A DNA stretch of 64,000 nucleotides, taken from Anianibacter sp965662745. Lineage in GTDB: Bacteria > Pseudomonadota > Alphaproteobacteria > Rhodobacterales > Rhodobacteraceae. Of the stretch, positions 51,260 to 59,564 are shown piece by piece. The notes under the pieces are model-generated. The model saw only the letters and a program-made list of their open reading frames with translations, searched no databases and was not told the origin of the DNA. The DNA lies in assembly GCA_965662745.1 (NCBI GenBank), contig CBFIJK010000002.1, forward strand, positions 1-64,000, given 5' to 3'. Position 1 is the stretch's first letter; each line of letters starts with the position of its first letter. Made by a program: the position numbers and the translations under genes.

Positions 51260-52231
51260 ATGCCCGATATTCCCGATCTCGTCTATTATCCTGACAGCCG
51301 CCCCGGCATTACCCGGCAGGCGCGTGGGCGTGGGTTTTCCTATTTTGCGCCCGATGGCACGCGGATCGAACAGGCGGCCGAGCGCAAGCGGCTCAACGCC
51401 CTAGCGGTGCCGCCCGCCTATTCCGAAGTCTGGATCAGCCCGCGCCCCGATGGTCATCTCCAGGCGACGGGCCGCGATGCGCGGGCGCGCAAGCAGTACC
51501 GCTATCATCCGGAATGGACAGCCTATCGCGCCGTGACGAAATACGATGACTTGTGCGATTTCGGGGTGGCCCTGCCGTCGATCCGTCGGGCCATCAACCG
51601 CGATCTGAAAGGCAAGGCAGGATCGCAAAGCTATGCCGTTGCCGCCATTCTGGCGATGATCGACCGTCTCTCGATGCGCGTGGGTCATCCCGGATACACC
51701 GAAGAGAACGGTAGCTACGGTGCCACGACACTGCGGGCGCGGCATCTGAACCTTGGCGAGGATGGCCTGCATCTGAAGTACCGCGCCAAGGGTGGCAAGG
51801 CCGTGTCGAAACAGGTGCGGTGCAAGACGCTGGGTCGCGTCTTGAACCGGCTCGATGATCTGCCGGGCGCGACACTTGTGTCCTGGATGGACGACGACGG
51901 CACCTCGCGGGAAGTGACGTCCTCGCAGATCAACGACCAACTGCGGCAGATCACGGAAGACGAGCGCATGACCGCCAAGACGTTTCGCACATGGAACGGA
52001 TCGGTCGCCGCGCTTGAGGCGGCCGAGAGGTGCGCGGATCGCGTGACGATCACCGCCATGGCCGAGGCGGCAGCAGATCGGTTGGGGAACACTGCTGCCA
52101 TCGCGCGCAAGAGCTATATCCACCCGGACGTGATCGCACTGTCGGAAGACCGCGCGCCGCTGGATCGTGACCCGCCAGAGTATCGCGGCCTGCGCATCGC
52201 GGAACGAAAGCTGCTTGATCTCATTGCCTGA
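51260..52231 (+). CDS. DNA topoisomerase IB
   Basis: A 323-residue type IB topoisomerase of the poxvirus-like bacterial group that relaxes supercoils by a tyrosine swivel. The N-terminal domain includes ERKRLNALAVPPAYSEVWIS. The catalytic core has LSMRVGHPGYTEENGSYGAT (first Arg), KYRAKGGKA (Lys), KTFRTWNGS (second Arg) and the nucleophilic Tyr in IARKSYIHPDV near residue 292. ATG 51260 gives the usual start. Confidence 0.92.
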   Translation: MPDIPDLVYYPDSRPGITRQARGRGFSYFAPDGTRIEQAAERKRLNALAVPPAYSEVWISPRPDGHLQATGRDARARKQYRYHPEWTAYRAVTKYDDLCDFGVALPSIRRAINRDLKGKAGSQSYAVAAILAMIDRLSMRVGHPGYTEENGSYGATTLRARHLNLGEDGLHLKYRAKGGKAVSKQVRCKTLGRVLNRLDDLPGATLVSWMDDDGTSREVTSSQINDQLRQITEDERMTAKTFRTWNGSVAALEAAERCADRVTITAMAEAAADRLGNTAAIARKSYIHPDVIALSEDRAPLDRDPPEYRGLRIAERKLLDLIA

Positions 52232-52291
52232 TGGCTGGCGCATCGCCCACCGACTGATCTAGGTTGCCCCAACCGCAATGGAGGCTTCCCT

Positions 52292-53053
52292 ATGAACATC
52301 GCCCAGCCCGCCGCTCGCGCCAATCTTGATCACTGGCAGGAGCGCGTCGATATGGCCGCCGCTTTTCGCTGGACCGCGCGCCTGAACATGCACGAGGCGG
52401 TAGCGAACCACTTCTCGCTGGCGATCAATGATGAAGGCACGCGGTTCCTGATGAACCCGAACCAGATGCATTTTGCGCGGATCAAGGCGTCGGACCTGAT
52501 CGAGGTCGATGCAACTGATCCCGAAACCCTGTCGCGCCCCGGTGCCCCGGACCCAACCGCCTGGGGATTGCATGGTGGCCTTCACCGCCATTGCAGGCAT
52601 GCGCGCTGCGCGATGCATGTCCATTCGATCCACGCCACGGTTCTGGCGAGCCTGCAGGATTCGAATCTGCCACCCATCGACCAGAATTGCTGCACCTTCT
52701 ACGACCGGATCGTCATCGACGATTCCTATGGCGGACTGGCCTTCGAGGATGAGGGCGAGCGCTGCGCGCAGCTTTTCGATGACCCGAAAAAGAAGGTCAT
52801 GATCATGGGCAATCACGGGGTCCTCGTGATCGGGGACACCGTGGCCGAGACTTTCAACCGGCTCTATTATTTCGAACGCGCGGCCGAGACTTATATCCGT
52901 GCGTTGCAGACCGGACAACCGCTGCGCATCCTCTCGCATGACGTGGCCGAGAAGACCGCGCGCGAAATCGAAAGCTATCCCGAACAGGATGAGCGGCACC
53001 TCAACGAATTGAAGGCGATCCTTGATGAAGAAGGATCGACCTACGCACAATGA
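52292..53053 (+). CDS. Class II aldolase/adducin family protein
   Basis: A 253-residue zinc-dependent aldolase-fold enzyme. The N-terminal RLNMHEAVANHFSLAI and metal-ligand histidines in GLHGGLHRH and MHVHSIHATVLAS, with the third ligand in GNHGVLVIGDTV, are seen. Members cleave sugar phosphates or related acids; the substrate is unknown. GGAGG precedes the ATG. The next gene follows 22 bp later. Confidence 0.91.
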   Translation: MNIAQPAARANLDHWQERVDMAAAFRWTARLNMHEAVANHFSLAINDEGTRFLMNPNQMHFARIKASDLIEVDATDPETLSRPGAPDPTAWGLHGGLHRHCRHARCAMHVHSIHATVLASLQDSNLPPIDQNCCTFYDRIVIDDSYGGLAFEDEGERCAQLFDDPKKKVMIMGNHGVLVIGDTVAETFNRLYYFERAAETYIRALQTGQPLRILSHDVAEKTAREIESYPEQDERHLNELKAILDEEGSTYAQ

Positions 53054-53075
53054 TGCGCGGGACCGGCAGGATATC

Positions 53076-53945
53076 ATGACCAAGACTCTCTTTTCGTTCG
53101 GCCACGGCTTCAGCGCGCAGGCACTTGCGCGGCGTCTTCTTCCGCTGGGCTGGACGGTGATCGGTACCACCCGGTCCGAAGACAAGGCGGATCGTCTGCG
53201 CGCCGACGGGGTAGAAGCTCTGATCTGGCCGGGAACCGATATCGCCCCGGCGTTGAAACGCGCGACGCATGTTATGACCTCGGTCAGCCCGAATGCAGAC
53301 GGCGATCCGGTTCTCAATACCGAGCGTTCGGCGATTGTCGCGGCGGCGCCAGGCATCGAATGGGCCGGATATCTATCGACCACCGGTGTATATGGCGATC
53401 ACGATGGCGGCTGGGTGGATGAAGGCACAGATCTGCAACCCTCAACCACGCGCGGCGCGCATCGGGTCTTGGCCGAAGCGGACTGGCGCGCGCTCAGCGC
53501 CGAGACGGGCCTGCCGCTGCATATCTTTCGGCTGGCGGGCATCTATGGCCCCGGGCGCGGGCCGTTCCAGAAGGTGCGCGAGGGCAAGGCGCGTCGCATC
53601 ATCAAGGAGGGGCAGGTGTTTTCCCGCACCCATGTCGACGATATCGCGCAGGTGCTGCACGCCTCGATCGAGCGACCCAATCCTGGCGCGGCCTATAACG
53701 TCTGCGATGACGATCCAGCCCCGCCGCAGGATGTCATCGGACATGCTGCGCAGCTTTTGGGCCTGCCAAAGCCAGAGGCTGTCGCGTTTGAAGATGCCGA
53801 TATGAGTCCGATGGCGCGCAGCTTCTACGCGGAATCCAAACGGGTGAGCAATGACCGGATCAAGGATGAATTGGGCGTAAAGCTTATCTATCCCGACTAC
53901 CGCGCCGGGCTGGCCGCCTTGCTGGAGGCGGAAGAAGATACCTGA
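53076..53945 (+). CDS. NAD(P)-dependent epimerase/dehydratase-like protein
   Basis: A 289-residue extended-SDR-like protein of the YeeZ type. The N-terminal nucleotide site is FSFGHGFSAQALARRLLP, a variant of GxGxxG with GHGF. GYLSTTGVYGDHDGGWVDE holds the SDR Thr/Tyr region, and FRLAGIYGPGRGPFQKVREG is characteristic. The substrate is unknown. AGGA before ATG 53076 supports this start over 53022. It is probably co-transcribed with the aldolase gene. Confidence 0.88.
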   Translation: MTKTLFSFGHGFSAQALARRLLPLGWTVIGTTRSEDKADRLRADGVEALIWPGTDIAPALKRATHVMTSVSPNADGDPVLNTERSAIVAAAPGIEWAGYLSTTGVYGDHDGGWVDEGTDLQPSTTRGAHRVLAEADWRALSAETGLPLHIFRLAGIYGPGRGPFQKVREGKARRIIKEGQVFSRTHVDDIAQVLHASIERPNPGAAYNVCDDDPAPPQDVIGHAAQLLGLPKPEAVAFEDADMSPMARSFYAESKRVSNDRIKDELGVKLIYPDYRAGLAALLEAEEDT

Positions 53946-53948
53946 GCC

Positions 53949-54134
53949 CTAGCGCGCGATAGCCGCAACGGCGGCCGCCAGCGTCAACAGGAGGACCACC
54001 CAGGACTGATCGGATGAGGCTGTCGTCTCATCCCGGATGATTGCGGGTTCCATGATGATGGTCGCGTTGGGGCCGGCGGCCTGTGCGCCAAATGGCATCA
54101 AGCTCAGGATCAGAACAGAAACAAGGCGTCGCAT
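53949..54134 (-). CDS. Small secreted or membrane hypothetical protein
   Basis: A 61-residue product with a signal peptide (MRRLVSVLILSLMPFGAQA), a short polar region with TIIMEPAIIRDE, and a C-terminal hydrophobic segment (SWVVLLLTLAAAVAAIAR) that could anchor it. It lies 60 bp after dxs on the same strand and is convergent with the epimerase gene, 3 bp away. The function is unknown. Confidence 0.6.
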   Translation of the reverse strand: MRRLVSVLILSLMPFGAQAAGPNATIIMEPAIIRDETTASSDQSWVVLLLTLAAAVAAIAR

Positions 54135-54194
54135 GTGACCGTCTCCGGATACTATATCTAGAGGGTACCACCAAATCGGCATAAATCCAGAATT

Positions 54195-56141
54195 TTATGC
54201 CCGCTTGCTGTCCAGCCGCGTCACGCCCATGACATCCAGCACTTTCGCCTCTATGTCCTCGGCGTTCAGCTTGGCGACCGCGTACATGTCGCGCGGGCTG
54301 GCCTGGTCGATGAACGTATCGGGCAGAACCATGGAGCGGTATTTCAGCCCGCGGTCGAACACGCCTTCCTCGGCCAATAGCTGCGCGACATGGCTGCCGA
54401 AGCCGCCAATGGCGCCCTCTTCGATGGTGATTAACGCCTCGTGGTTTGCGGCAAGGTCGAGGATCAGGTCGCGGTCGAGCGGTTTGGCAAAGCGCGCGTC
54501 CGCCACGGTCGGGGAAATGCCGCGCCCAACCAGGCTTTCACAGGCGCGCATCACTTCGGACAGGCGCGTGCCGAAGGACAGGATCGCGATGCCCTTGCCT
54601 TCGCGGATCATGCGACCCTTGCCGATTTCCAGCACTTGGCCGGTCTCGGGCATCTCGACGCCTTCCCCTTCGCCGCGCGGATAGCGAAATGCGATGGGAC
54701 CGCTGTCATGCGCGGTGGCGGTGGCGACCATATGGACAAGCTCCGCCTCATCGGCAGCGGCCATGACGACCATGCCGGGCAGGTTGGCCAGATAGGCGAC
54801 GTCGAATGCGCCCGCGTGTGTCGCGCCATCAGCGCCCACAAGGCCAGCGCGGTCGATGGCGAAGCGGACAGGCAGGCGTTGCAGCGCCACGTCGTGCACG
54901 ACCTGATCGTAGCCGCGCTGCAGGAACGTCGAATAGATTGCGCAGAACGGTTTCATTCCGCCTGCGGCGAGCGCGGCAGAAAAGGTCACGCCATGCTGTT
55001 CGGCAATGCCGACATCAAAACAGCGGCTGGGATAGCGTTCGGCAAAGAGGTTCAGGCCAGTGCCGTCGGGCATCGCGGCAGTGACGGCGACGACCTTGTC
55101 ATCGCGCCCCGCCTGATCAAGCAGCGCCTGGGCAAAGACCTTGGTATAGGACGGCGCGTTCGAGGGCGCCTTTTTCTGAACGCCGGTGACCATGTCGAAC
55201 TTCGACACGCCATGGCCTTTGTCGGCGGCGCTTTCGGCGGGGGCGTAGCCCTTGCCCTTCTTTGTGATCGCGTGGATCAGAACGGGGCCGGTCGCGCGGG
55301 ATTTCACGGTGCGCAGGATCGGCAGAAGCTGTTCCATGTCATGCCCGTCGATGGGGCCGATATAGGAAAAGCCAAGCTGTTCGAACAGCGTGCCGCCGAC
55401 GGTCATGCCCTTCAGCACGTCGCGCGCGCGCTTGGCGCCCATCTGGAAAGGTTCGGGCAGAAGCGACACGGCGCCCTTGGCGGCGGCCTTCAGTTCCTGG
55501 AACGGGGCGCCTGCATACAGCTGCGACAGGTAGGACGACAGCGCGCCGACCGGCGGGGCGATGGACATGTCGTTGTCGTTTAGGATTACGATCAGCCGTT
55601 TTCCCAGATGCCCTGCATTGTTCATCGCTTCATAGGCCATACCGGCCGTCATCGCGCCGTCGCCGATCACGGCAATCGCATCGCCAGCCCCCGTCTCGGG
55701 CGATCCGCCCAGATCCCGCGCCACGGAAAAGCCAAGCGCAGCCGAGATCGAGGTCGACGAATGCGCAGCGCCGAAGGGGTCATAGGGGCTTTCGGACCGC
55801 TTGGTGAACCCGGAAAGCCCATCCTTCTGGCGCAGGGTGCGCATGCGGTCACGGCGACCGGTCAGAATCTTGTGGGGATAGCACTGGTGGCTCACGTCCC
55901 AGATCAGCTTGTCCCGCGGGGTGTCGAACACGGCATGAATCGCGACTGTAAGTTCGACGACGCCAAGGCCCGCGCCCAGATGCCCCCCGGTGACCGAAAC
56001 GGCGCTGATGGTTTCGGATCGCACCTCATCGGCAAGCTGGCGCAGCTGCGAGTTCGACAGGCCGCGCATGTCGGACGGGCTGCTGATCGTGTCAAGAAGC
56101 GGGGTGGGCAGGGCCTCATGCATACCGTTTGGGTCCTCCAT
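54195..56141 (-). CDS. dxs: 1-Deoxy-D-xylulose-5-phosphate synthase
   Basis: It condenses pyruvate and glyceraldehyde 3-phosphate, the first MEP-pathway step, using TPP. The 648-residue product has HQCYPHKILTGRR, AHSSTSISAALGF, the TPP motif GDGAMTAGMAYEAMNNAG with ILNDNDMSI, then DVGIAEQHGVTFSAALAAGG and GADGATHAGAFDVAYL. It follows ispA by 9 bp. ATG 56123 is an equally possible start, with GGAGGA ten bases upstream. It is supplied with TPP by the thiBPQ transporter elsewhere in the window. Confidence 0.96.
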   Translation of the reverse strand: MEDPNGMHEALPTPLLDTISSPSDMRGLSNSQLRQLADEVRSETISAVSVTGGHLGAGLGVVELTVAIHAVFDTPRDKLIWDVSHQCYPHKILTGRRDRMRTLRQKDGLSGFTKRSESPYDPFGAAHSSTSISAALGFSVARDLGGSPETGAGDAIAVIGDGAMTAGMAYEAMNNAGHLGKRLIVILNDNDMSIAPPVGALSSYLSQLYAGAPFQELKAAAKGAVSLLPEPFQMGAKRARDVLKGMTVGGTLFEQLGFSYIGPIDGHDMEQLLPILRTVKSRATGPVLIHAITKKGKGYAPAESAADKGHGVSKFDMVTGVQKKAPSNAPSYTKVFAQALLDQAGRDDKVVAVTAAMPDGTGLNLFAERYPSRCFDVGIAEQHGVTFSAALAAGGMKPFCAIYSTFLQRGYDQVVHDVALQRLPVRFAIDRAGLVGADGATHAGAFDVAYLANLPGMVVMAAADEAELVHMVATATAHDSGPIAFRYPRGEGEGVEMPETGQVLEIGKGRMIREGKGIAILSFGTRLSEVMRACESLVGRGISPTVADARFAKPLDRDLILDLAANHEALITIEEGAIGGFGSHVAQLLAEEGVFDRGLKYRSMVLPDTFIDQASPRDMYAVAKLNAEDIEAKVLDVMGVTRLDSKRA

Positions 56142-56150
56142 CCCTGTCGA

Positions 56151-57023
56151 TCACATTTCTCTAGAAATAACGAAACGCGCGGCGGCCCGCAACGATTCCG
56201 CTTTCGCGCCAAAGGGCTGCAAAGCGTCGCAGGCCTCATCCACCAGTTCTTGCGCGCGGAACTTGGCGCCTTCGACCCCGAGTAGCGAGACAAAGGTCGC
56301 CTTGCCCGCCTCGCCATCCTTGCGCAGCCGCTTGCCCGCCTTGTCCGCGTCACCCTCTATATCGAGGATGTCGTCGGCGATCTGGAAGGCGAGGCCAATC
56401 GCCGTGGCGTATTCCGTCATCGGCATCAGGTCGGCCTTGGCCAGCCGTGCGCCCGCCTCGGCAGACCACCGGATCAGCGCGCCGGTCTTGTTCGACTGAA
56501 GCTCTGTAATCTTGCCAAGGGACAAGGGCGCACGCACCGTTTCGGCGGCAATATCCTGCGCCTGGCCCAAGACCATTCCATTCGCCCCGCTGCCCCGCGC
56601 GAGCGATGCGATCAGATCGACCCGCACCGCTGCGTCCGGATGCATGGCAGGCGAGGTCAACAGATCGAACGCCATGGTCTGCAACGCGTCACCGACCAGG
56701 ACGGCTGTCGCCTCGTCCCACTTGCGGTGCACCGTAGGCTGGCCGCGCCGCATGTCGTCGTCATCCATGCAGGGCAGATCGTCATGGACAAGGCTGAAAG
56801 CATGCAGCGCCTCGATCGAGGCCGCAGCCCAGATCGCGCGCTCTTTTGCCACGCCGTGAAGTGCAGCGCTTTCCAGCACCAAAAAGGCGCGCAGCCGTTT
56901 CCCGCCCGACAGCGCATGGGCCATTCCGTCACGGATCACGCTGGGCGTTAGGGCGCGGAGCTGCTCATCCAGATGGATCTGAACGTCATCTGCCCGCGCG
57001 CGAAGCTGGTCCTGGAACGTCAC
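56151..57023 (-). CDS. ispA: Polyprenyl synthetase (farnesyl diphosphate synthase)
   Basis: It builds farnesyl diphosphate from IPP and DMAPP. In the 290-residue product the first Asp-rich motif is VHDDLPCMDDDDMRRGQPTVH near residue 82 and the second is FQIADDILDIEGD near residue 222. GGKRLRAFLVLES lies near residue 40. The length and the xseB-ispA-dxs order are the standard arrangement. The start overlaps the xseB stop by 4 bp. Confidence 0.95.
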   Translation of the reverse strand: MTFQDQLRARADDVQIHLDEQLRALTPSVIRDGMAHALSGGKRLRAFLVLESAALHGVAKERAIWAAASIEALHAFSLVHDDLPCMDDDDMRRGQPTVHRKWDEATAVLVGDALQTMAFDLLTSPAMHPDAAVRVDLIASLARGSGANGMVLGQAQDIAAETVRAPLSLGKITELQSNKTGALIRWSAEAGARLAKADLMPMTEYATAIGLAFQIADDILDIEGDADKAGKRLRKDGEAGKATFVSLLGVEGAKFRAQELVDEACDALQPFGAKAESLRAAARFVISREM

Positions 57024-57262
57024 GGCGCGTCGAGAGGCGTGGTGCCCTTGGGGGTGCCGTTTTCGTCAAGCGTGATCGCGGCGACCTTTTCCTCGGCGTC
57101 TTTCAGCTTGGCTTCGCAGCGTTTTTTCAGCGCCGCGCCGCGTTCATACAGCTTGATGGAATCCTCAAGCGGCACATTGCCCGATTCCAGCTGTCCGACG
57201 ACATGCTCGAGGGCCGACATCGCCTCTTCAAAGCTCATTTCTTCGACGGGTTTGTCGCTCAT
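57020..57262 (-). CDS. xseB: Exodeoxyribonuclease VII small subunit
   Basis: An 80-residue helical subunit that binds XseA to form exonuclease VII. The family core EEMSFEEAMSALEHVVGQLE, ESGNVPLEDSIKLYERGAAL and KRCEAKLKDAEEKV is complete. The start overlaps the deacetylase stop as ATGA, and the stop overlaps the ispA start likewise. Confidence 0.95.
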   Translation of the reverse strand: MSDKPVEEMSFEEAMSALEHVVGQLESGNVPLEDSIKLYERGAALKKRCEAKLKDAEEKVAAITLDENGTPKGTTPLDAP

Positions 57263-58194
57263 GCCCCTCGCTCCATCAATACTCTTACATGCGCCGCGGC
57301 ACTCGCCCCGAGAGCCTGAAGATCATAACCGCCTTCCAGCGTCGACACCACGCGCCCGCCGCAGGTTTCGTCTGCAATGTCACAGAGTTTTTCGGTGATC
57401 CACACGAAATCCTCGGTCGACCAATTGAGTTGAGCGAGGGGATCGGCGGCGTGGGCGTCAAAGCCCGCCGAAATCACGATCAGCTCTGGTTTGAACGCGC
57501 GCAAAGCTGGGAAGACCTGATCGCGATAGGCGCGGTTCATGTCCTGCCAGCCGCTTTCCGGGGGCAGCGGCACGTTCAGGACCTGCCCATGCGCGCCGGT
57601 CTCGCTTGCCGCGCCAGAGCCTGGATAAAGCGGCATCTGATGGGTTGAGGCAAAGAAAATGCGGTCCTCGTCCCACAGAAGATCCTGTGTGCCGTTGCCG
57701 TGGTGCACGTCAAAATCGACCACGGCGACACGCGCCAGACCATGTTCATCGAGCGCCCGTTTCGCGGCGATGGCGGCAGTACCGAAGAGGCAAAAGCCCA
57801 TTGCTGTTTCGCGCTCGGCATGGTGCCCGGGCGGGCGCATGGCGACGAAGGCATTCGCGACCTCGCCAGCGACCACTGCATCAACGGCAGCGGCCGCCGC
57901 ACCCACCGCCCGCTTCGCGGCCTCAAGCGAGCCCGGCGAGACATGCGTATCGGCATCCAGCGCGATCTGACCCTCGGTCGGTATCGTGGCTGCAATCCGG
58001 TCGAGATAAGCCTTGGGATGACAGCGCAGGATATCGGCATCGTCGCAAACCGGCGCCTCGCGGCGATCCAGCGTGTCAAAACGATCCTCGTCCAGCGCGG
58101 CCATGACCGATTGCCAGCGCGCGACCTGTTCGGGATGGCCAGGCGGCGTGACATGCAGCCCGGCGCTGTCATGAGTGAATAAAGCAGTCGTCAT
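57259..58194 (-). CDS. Histone deacetylase family protein
   Basis: A 311-residue zinc amidohydrolase of the acetylpolyamine/HDAC-like group. The His pair is in RPPGHHAERETAMGFCLF near residue 125, zinc ligands are in VVDFDVHHGNGTQDLLW near residue 160, and the third ligand is in ISAGFDAHAADPLAQL near residue 240. Bacterial members act on acetylpolyamines or other acetylated small molecules. Its place between petR and xseB is conserved in Rhodobacterales. Confidence 0.93.
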   Translation of the reverse strand: MTTALFTHDSAGLHVTPPGHPEQVARWQSVMAALDEDRFDTLDRREAPVCDDADILRCHPKAYLDRIAATIPTEGQIALDADTHVSPGSLEAAKRAVGAAAAAVDAVVAGEVANAFVAMRPPGHHAERETAMGFCLFGTAAIAAKRALDEHGLARVAVVDFDVHHGNGTQDLLWDEDRIFFASTHQMPLYPGSGAASETGAHGQVLNVPLPPESGWQDMNRAYRDQVFPALRAFKPELIVISAGFDAHAADPLAQLNWSTEDFVWITEKLCDIADETCGGRVVSTLEGGYDLQALGASAAAHVRVLMERGA

Positions 58195-58203
58195 TTGGGC
58201 CTT

Positions 58204-58899
58204 TCAGTCGGGTTCCAGCATGTATCCCGCGCCGCGCACCGTCTGCAGATAGCGCGGGCGCTTGGGGTCGGGTTCCAGCTTGCGCCGAAGCCGCGTGACC
58301 TGCACGTCGATAGCGCGGTCCTGCGCCGGATCGCCGGGTTTGCCCAGCTTTTCGATCAGCGCGCCGCGGCCAAGCGCCTCGCCCGCATGGGCAGCCAGCG
58401 CGCGCATCAGCGTGGATTCCGTGGCGGTCAGGCGAACCATTTCCTCACCGAACCACAATTCGCCCCGGTCAAGGTCATAGCGCATTGCGCCAAGGCGCAG
58501 AAGGCGCGGCGCGGCCTCTTCCTCGTCCGGTGGGCTGCGGTCGAGAACGGTGTTGATCTTGTCAAGCAGCGCTGGCGGGTCGAAGGGCAGGGACAGCGCT
58601 GCCTCGGCCCCCGCGGCGCGTGCAGAGGCGCAGGCACTTTCGCTTAGGGACAGCGCGACGATGGGCGCGGCACATTCCTCGCGCAGTTCCATGATGAAGG
58701 GGGCAGGTTCCGTGTCGCCCAGCCGTGTGTCCAGCACGATCAAATCGAAATCGAGCCCCGCCAGCAGCCGCCGCGCATGATCCGGATCGCGCCCTGTCGT
58801 GACGAAGAACCCGTTCTTCGCGGCGTATTTCCGCAGAAGCCCGCGCATCTGTTCGTCGGGCACGATCAGGAAGAGATGCGGATCGACCGGGCGCACCAT
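58204..58899 (-). CDS. petR: PetR-like OmpR-family response regulator with degenerate receiver
   Basis: In Rhodobacter PetR is needed for expression of petABC. The 231-residue product has a receiver (residues 8-125) and a winged-helix domain (residues 135-230) with LTATESTLMRALAAHAGEAL and VQVTRLRRKLEPDPKRPRYL, ending GAGYMLEPD. The receiver is altered: the acidic pair reads VPDE, the phosphate-acceptor Asp remains in LIVLDTRLG, but the conserved Lys before PF is Leu (SLPFDP), and the Thr/Ser switch segment reads ALSLSES. It overlaps petP by one base. The symbol rests on synteny and the C-terminus. Confidence 0.88.
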   Translation of the reverse strand: MVRPVDPHLFLIVPDEQMRGLLRKYAAKNGFFVTTGRDPDHARRLLAGLDFDLIVLDTRLGDTEPAPFIMELREECAAPIVALSLSESACASARAAGAEAALSLPFDPPALLDKINTVLDRSPPDEEEAAPRLLRLGAMRYDLDRGELWFGEEMVRLTATESTLMRALAAHAGEALGRGALIEKLGKPGDPAQDRAIDVQVTRLRRKLEPDPKRPRYLQTVRGAGYMLEPD

Positions 58900-59402
58900 C
58901 AGCCGGCATCCTTGAGCGAGGTGAAATAGCGGCGCATCTCGGGATCCATCATCGCCTCGAGCACGGTGCGAAAGCCCTGCACCGCTTCGGGGCCTGCCTG
59001 GCGATAGGCTTGCCGCATCCGCGCGCGCTGGGCATCTGAAAGTTGTTGTTCCAAGGTCGCCCCGCGTTCGGTCAAATAGAGGTTCCGCTCTCGCTTGTCG
59101 CGCGTTCCGACGCGGCTGTCGACCAGCCCGTCCTCGACCAGCGTGCGCAACACCCGGTTCAAAGATTGCTTCGTCACGCCAAGAAGCGCCAGCAGGTTGT
59201 TGACCGTGGTGCCGGGGGATCGCTTGATGAAGTGGATCGCACGGTGATGGGCGCGGCCATAGCTGAATTGTGCTAGGATTCGGTCGGGATCGGCCGTGAA
59301 CCCGCGATAGGCAAAGAACATGGCCTCGATGCCTTTGCGCAGTTGTTCGTCTGTGAGAAAGAGAAGCGTCTCGCCCCCCTGGCCCCCGCTGTTGTCAGCC
59401 AT
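58899..59402 (-). CDS. petP: PetP-like MarR family transcriptional regulator
   Basis: A 167-residue winged-helix regulator, the partner of PetR in Rhodobacter. The DNA-binding part is RAHHRAIHFIKRSPGTTVNN, GVTKQSLNRVLRTLVEDGLV and the wing RVGTRDKRERNLYLTERG. ATG 59402 has AAGGGGGG upstream; the frame open to 59561 covers only promoter DNA. It begins the petP-petR-deacetylase-xseB-ispA-dxs operon and is divergent from ilvE. Confidence 0.9.
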   Translation of the reverse strand: MADNSGGQGGETLLFLTDEQLRKGIEAMFFAYRGFTADPDRILAQFSYGRAHHRAIHFIKRSPGTTVNNLLALLGVTKQSLNRVLRTLVEDGLVDSRVGTRDKRERNLYLTERGATLEQQLSDAQRARMRQAYRQAGPEAVQGFRTVLEAMMDPEMRRYFTSLKDAG

Positions 59403-59440
59403 CTTGTGCCCCCCTTTCGACCTTCTGCGAGGCCAGTTTA

Positions 59441-59480
59441 TGTCAGCCTTGTTGACATTCCAAGTCACCACTGGTAGCGA
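59441..59480 (+). promoter_or_regulatory. Probable ilvE promoter with overlapping palindrome
   Basis: TTGACA (59452-59457) is followed after exactly 17 bp by TAGCGA (59475-59480), a good sigma-70 pair pointing to ilvE. The palindrome TGTCAGCCTTGTTGACA (59441-59457, arms TGTCA/TGACA) covers the -35 box, so it could be an operator, for example for the divergently encoded MarR protein. The operator role is inferred. Confidence 0.55.
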
Positions 59481-59564
59481 TTCTGCGATTTTGCGTAATT
59501 TTATGTCCGAAGCGGACCAAGTTTGCGCAACATTGTGAAACGCGCTGCTTCCGGGAGGCATATC

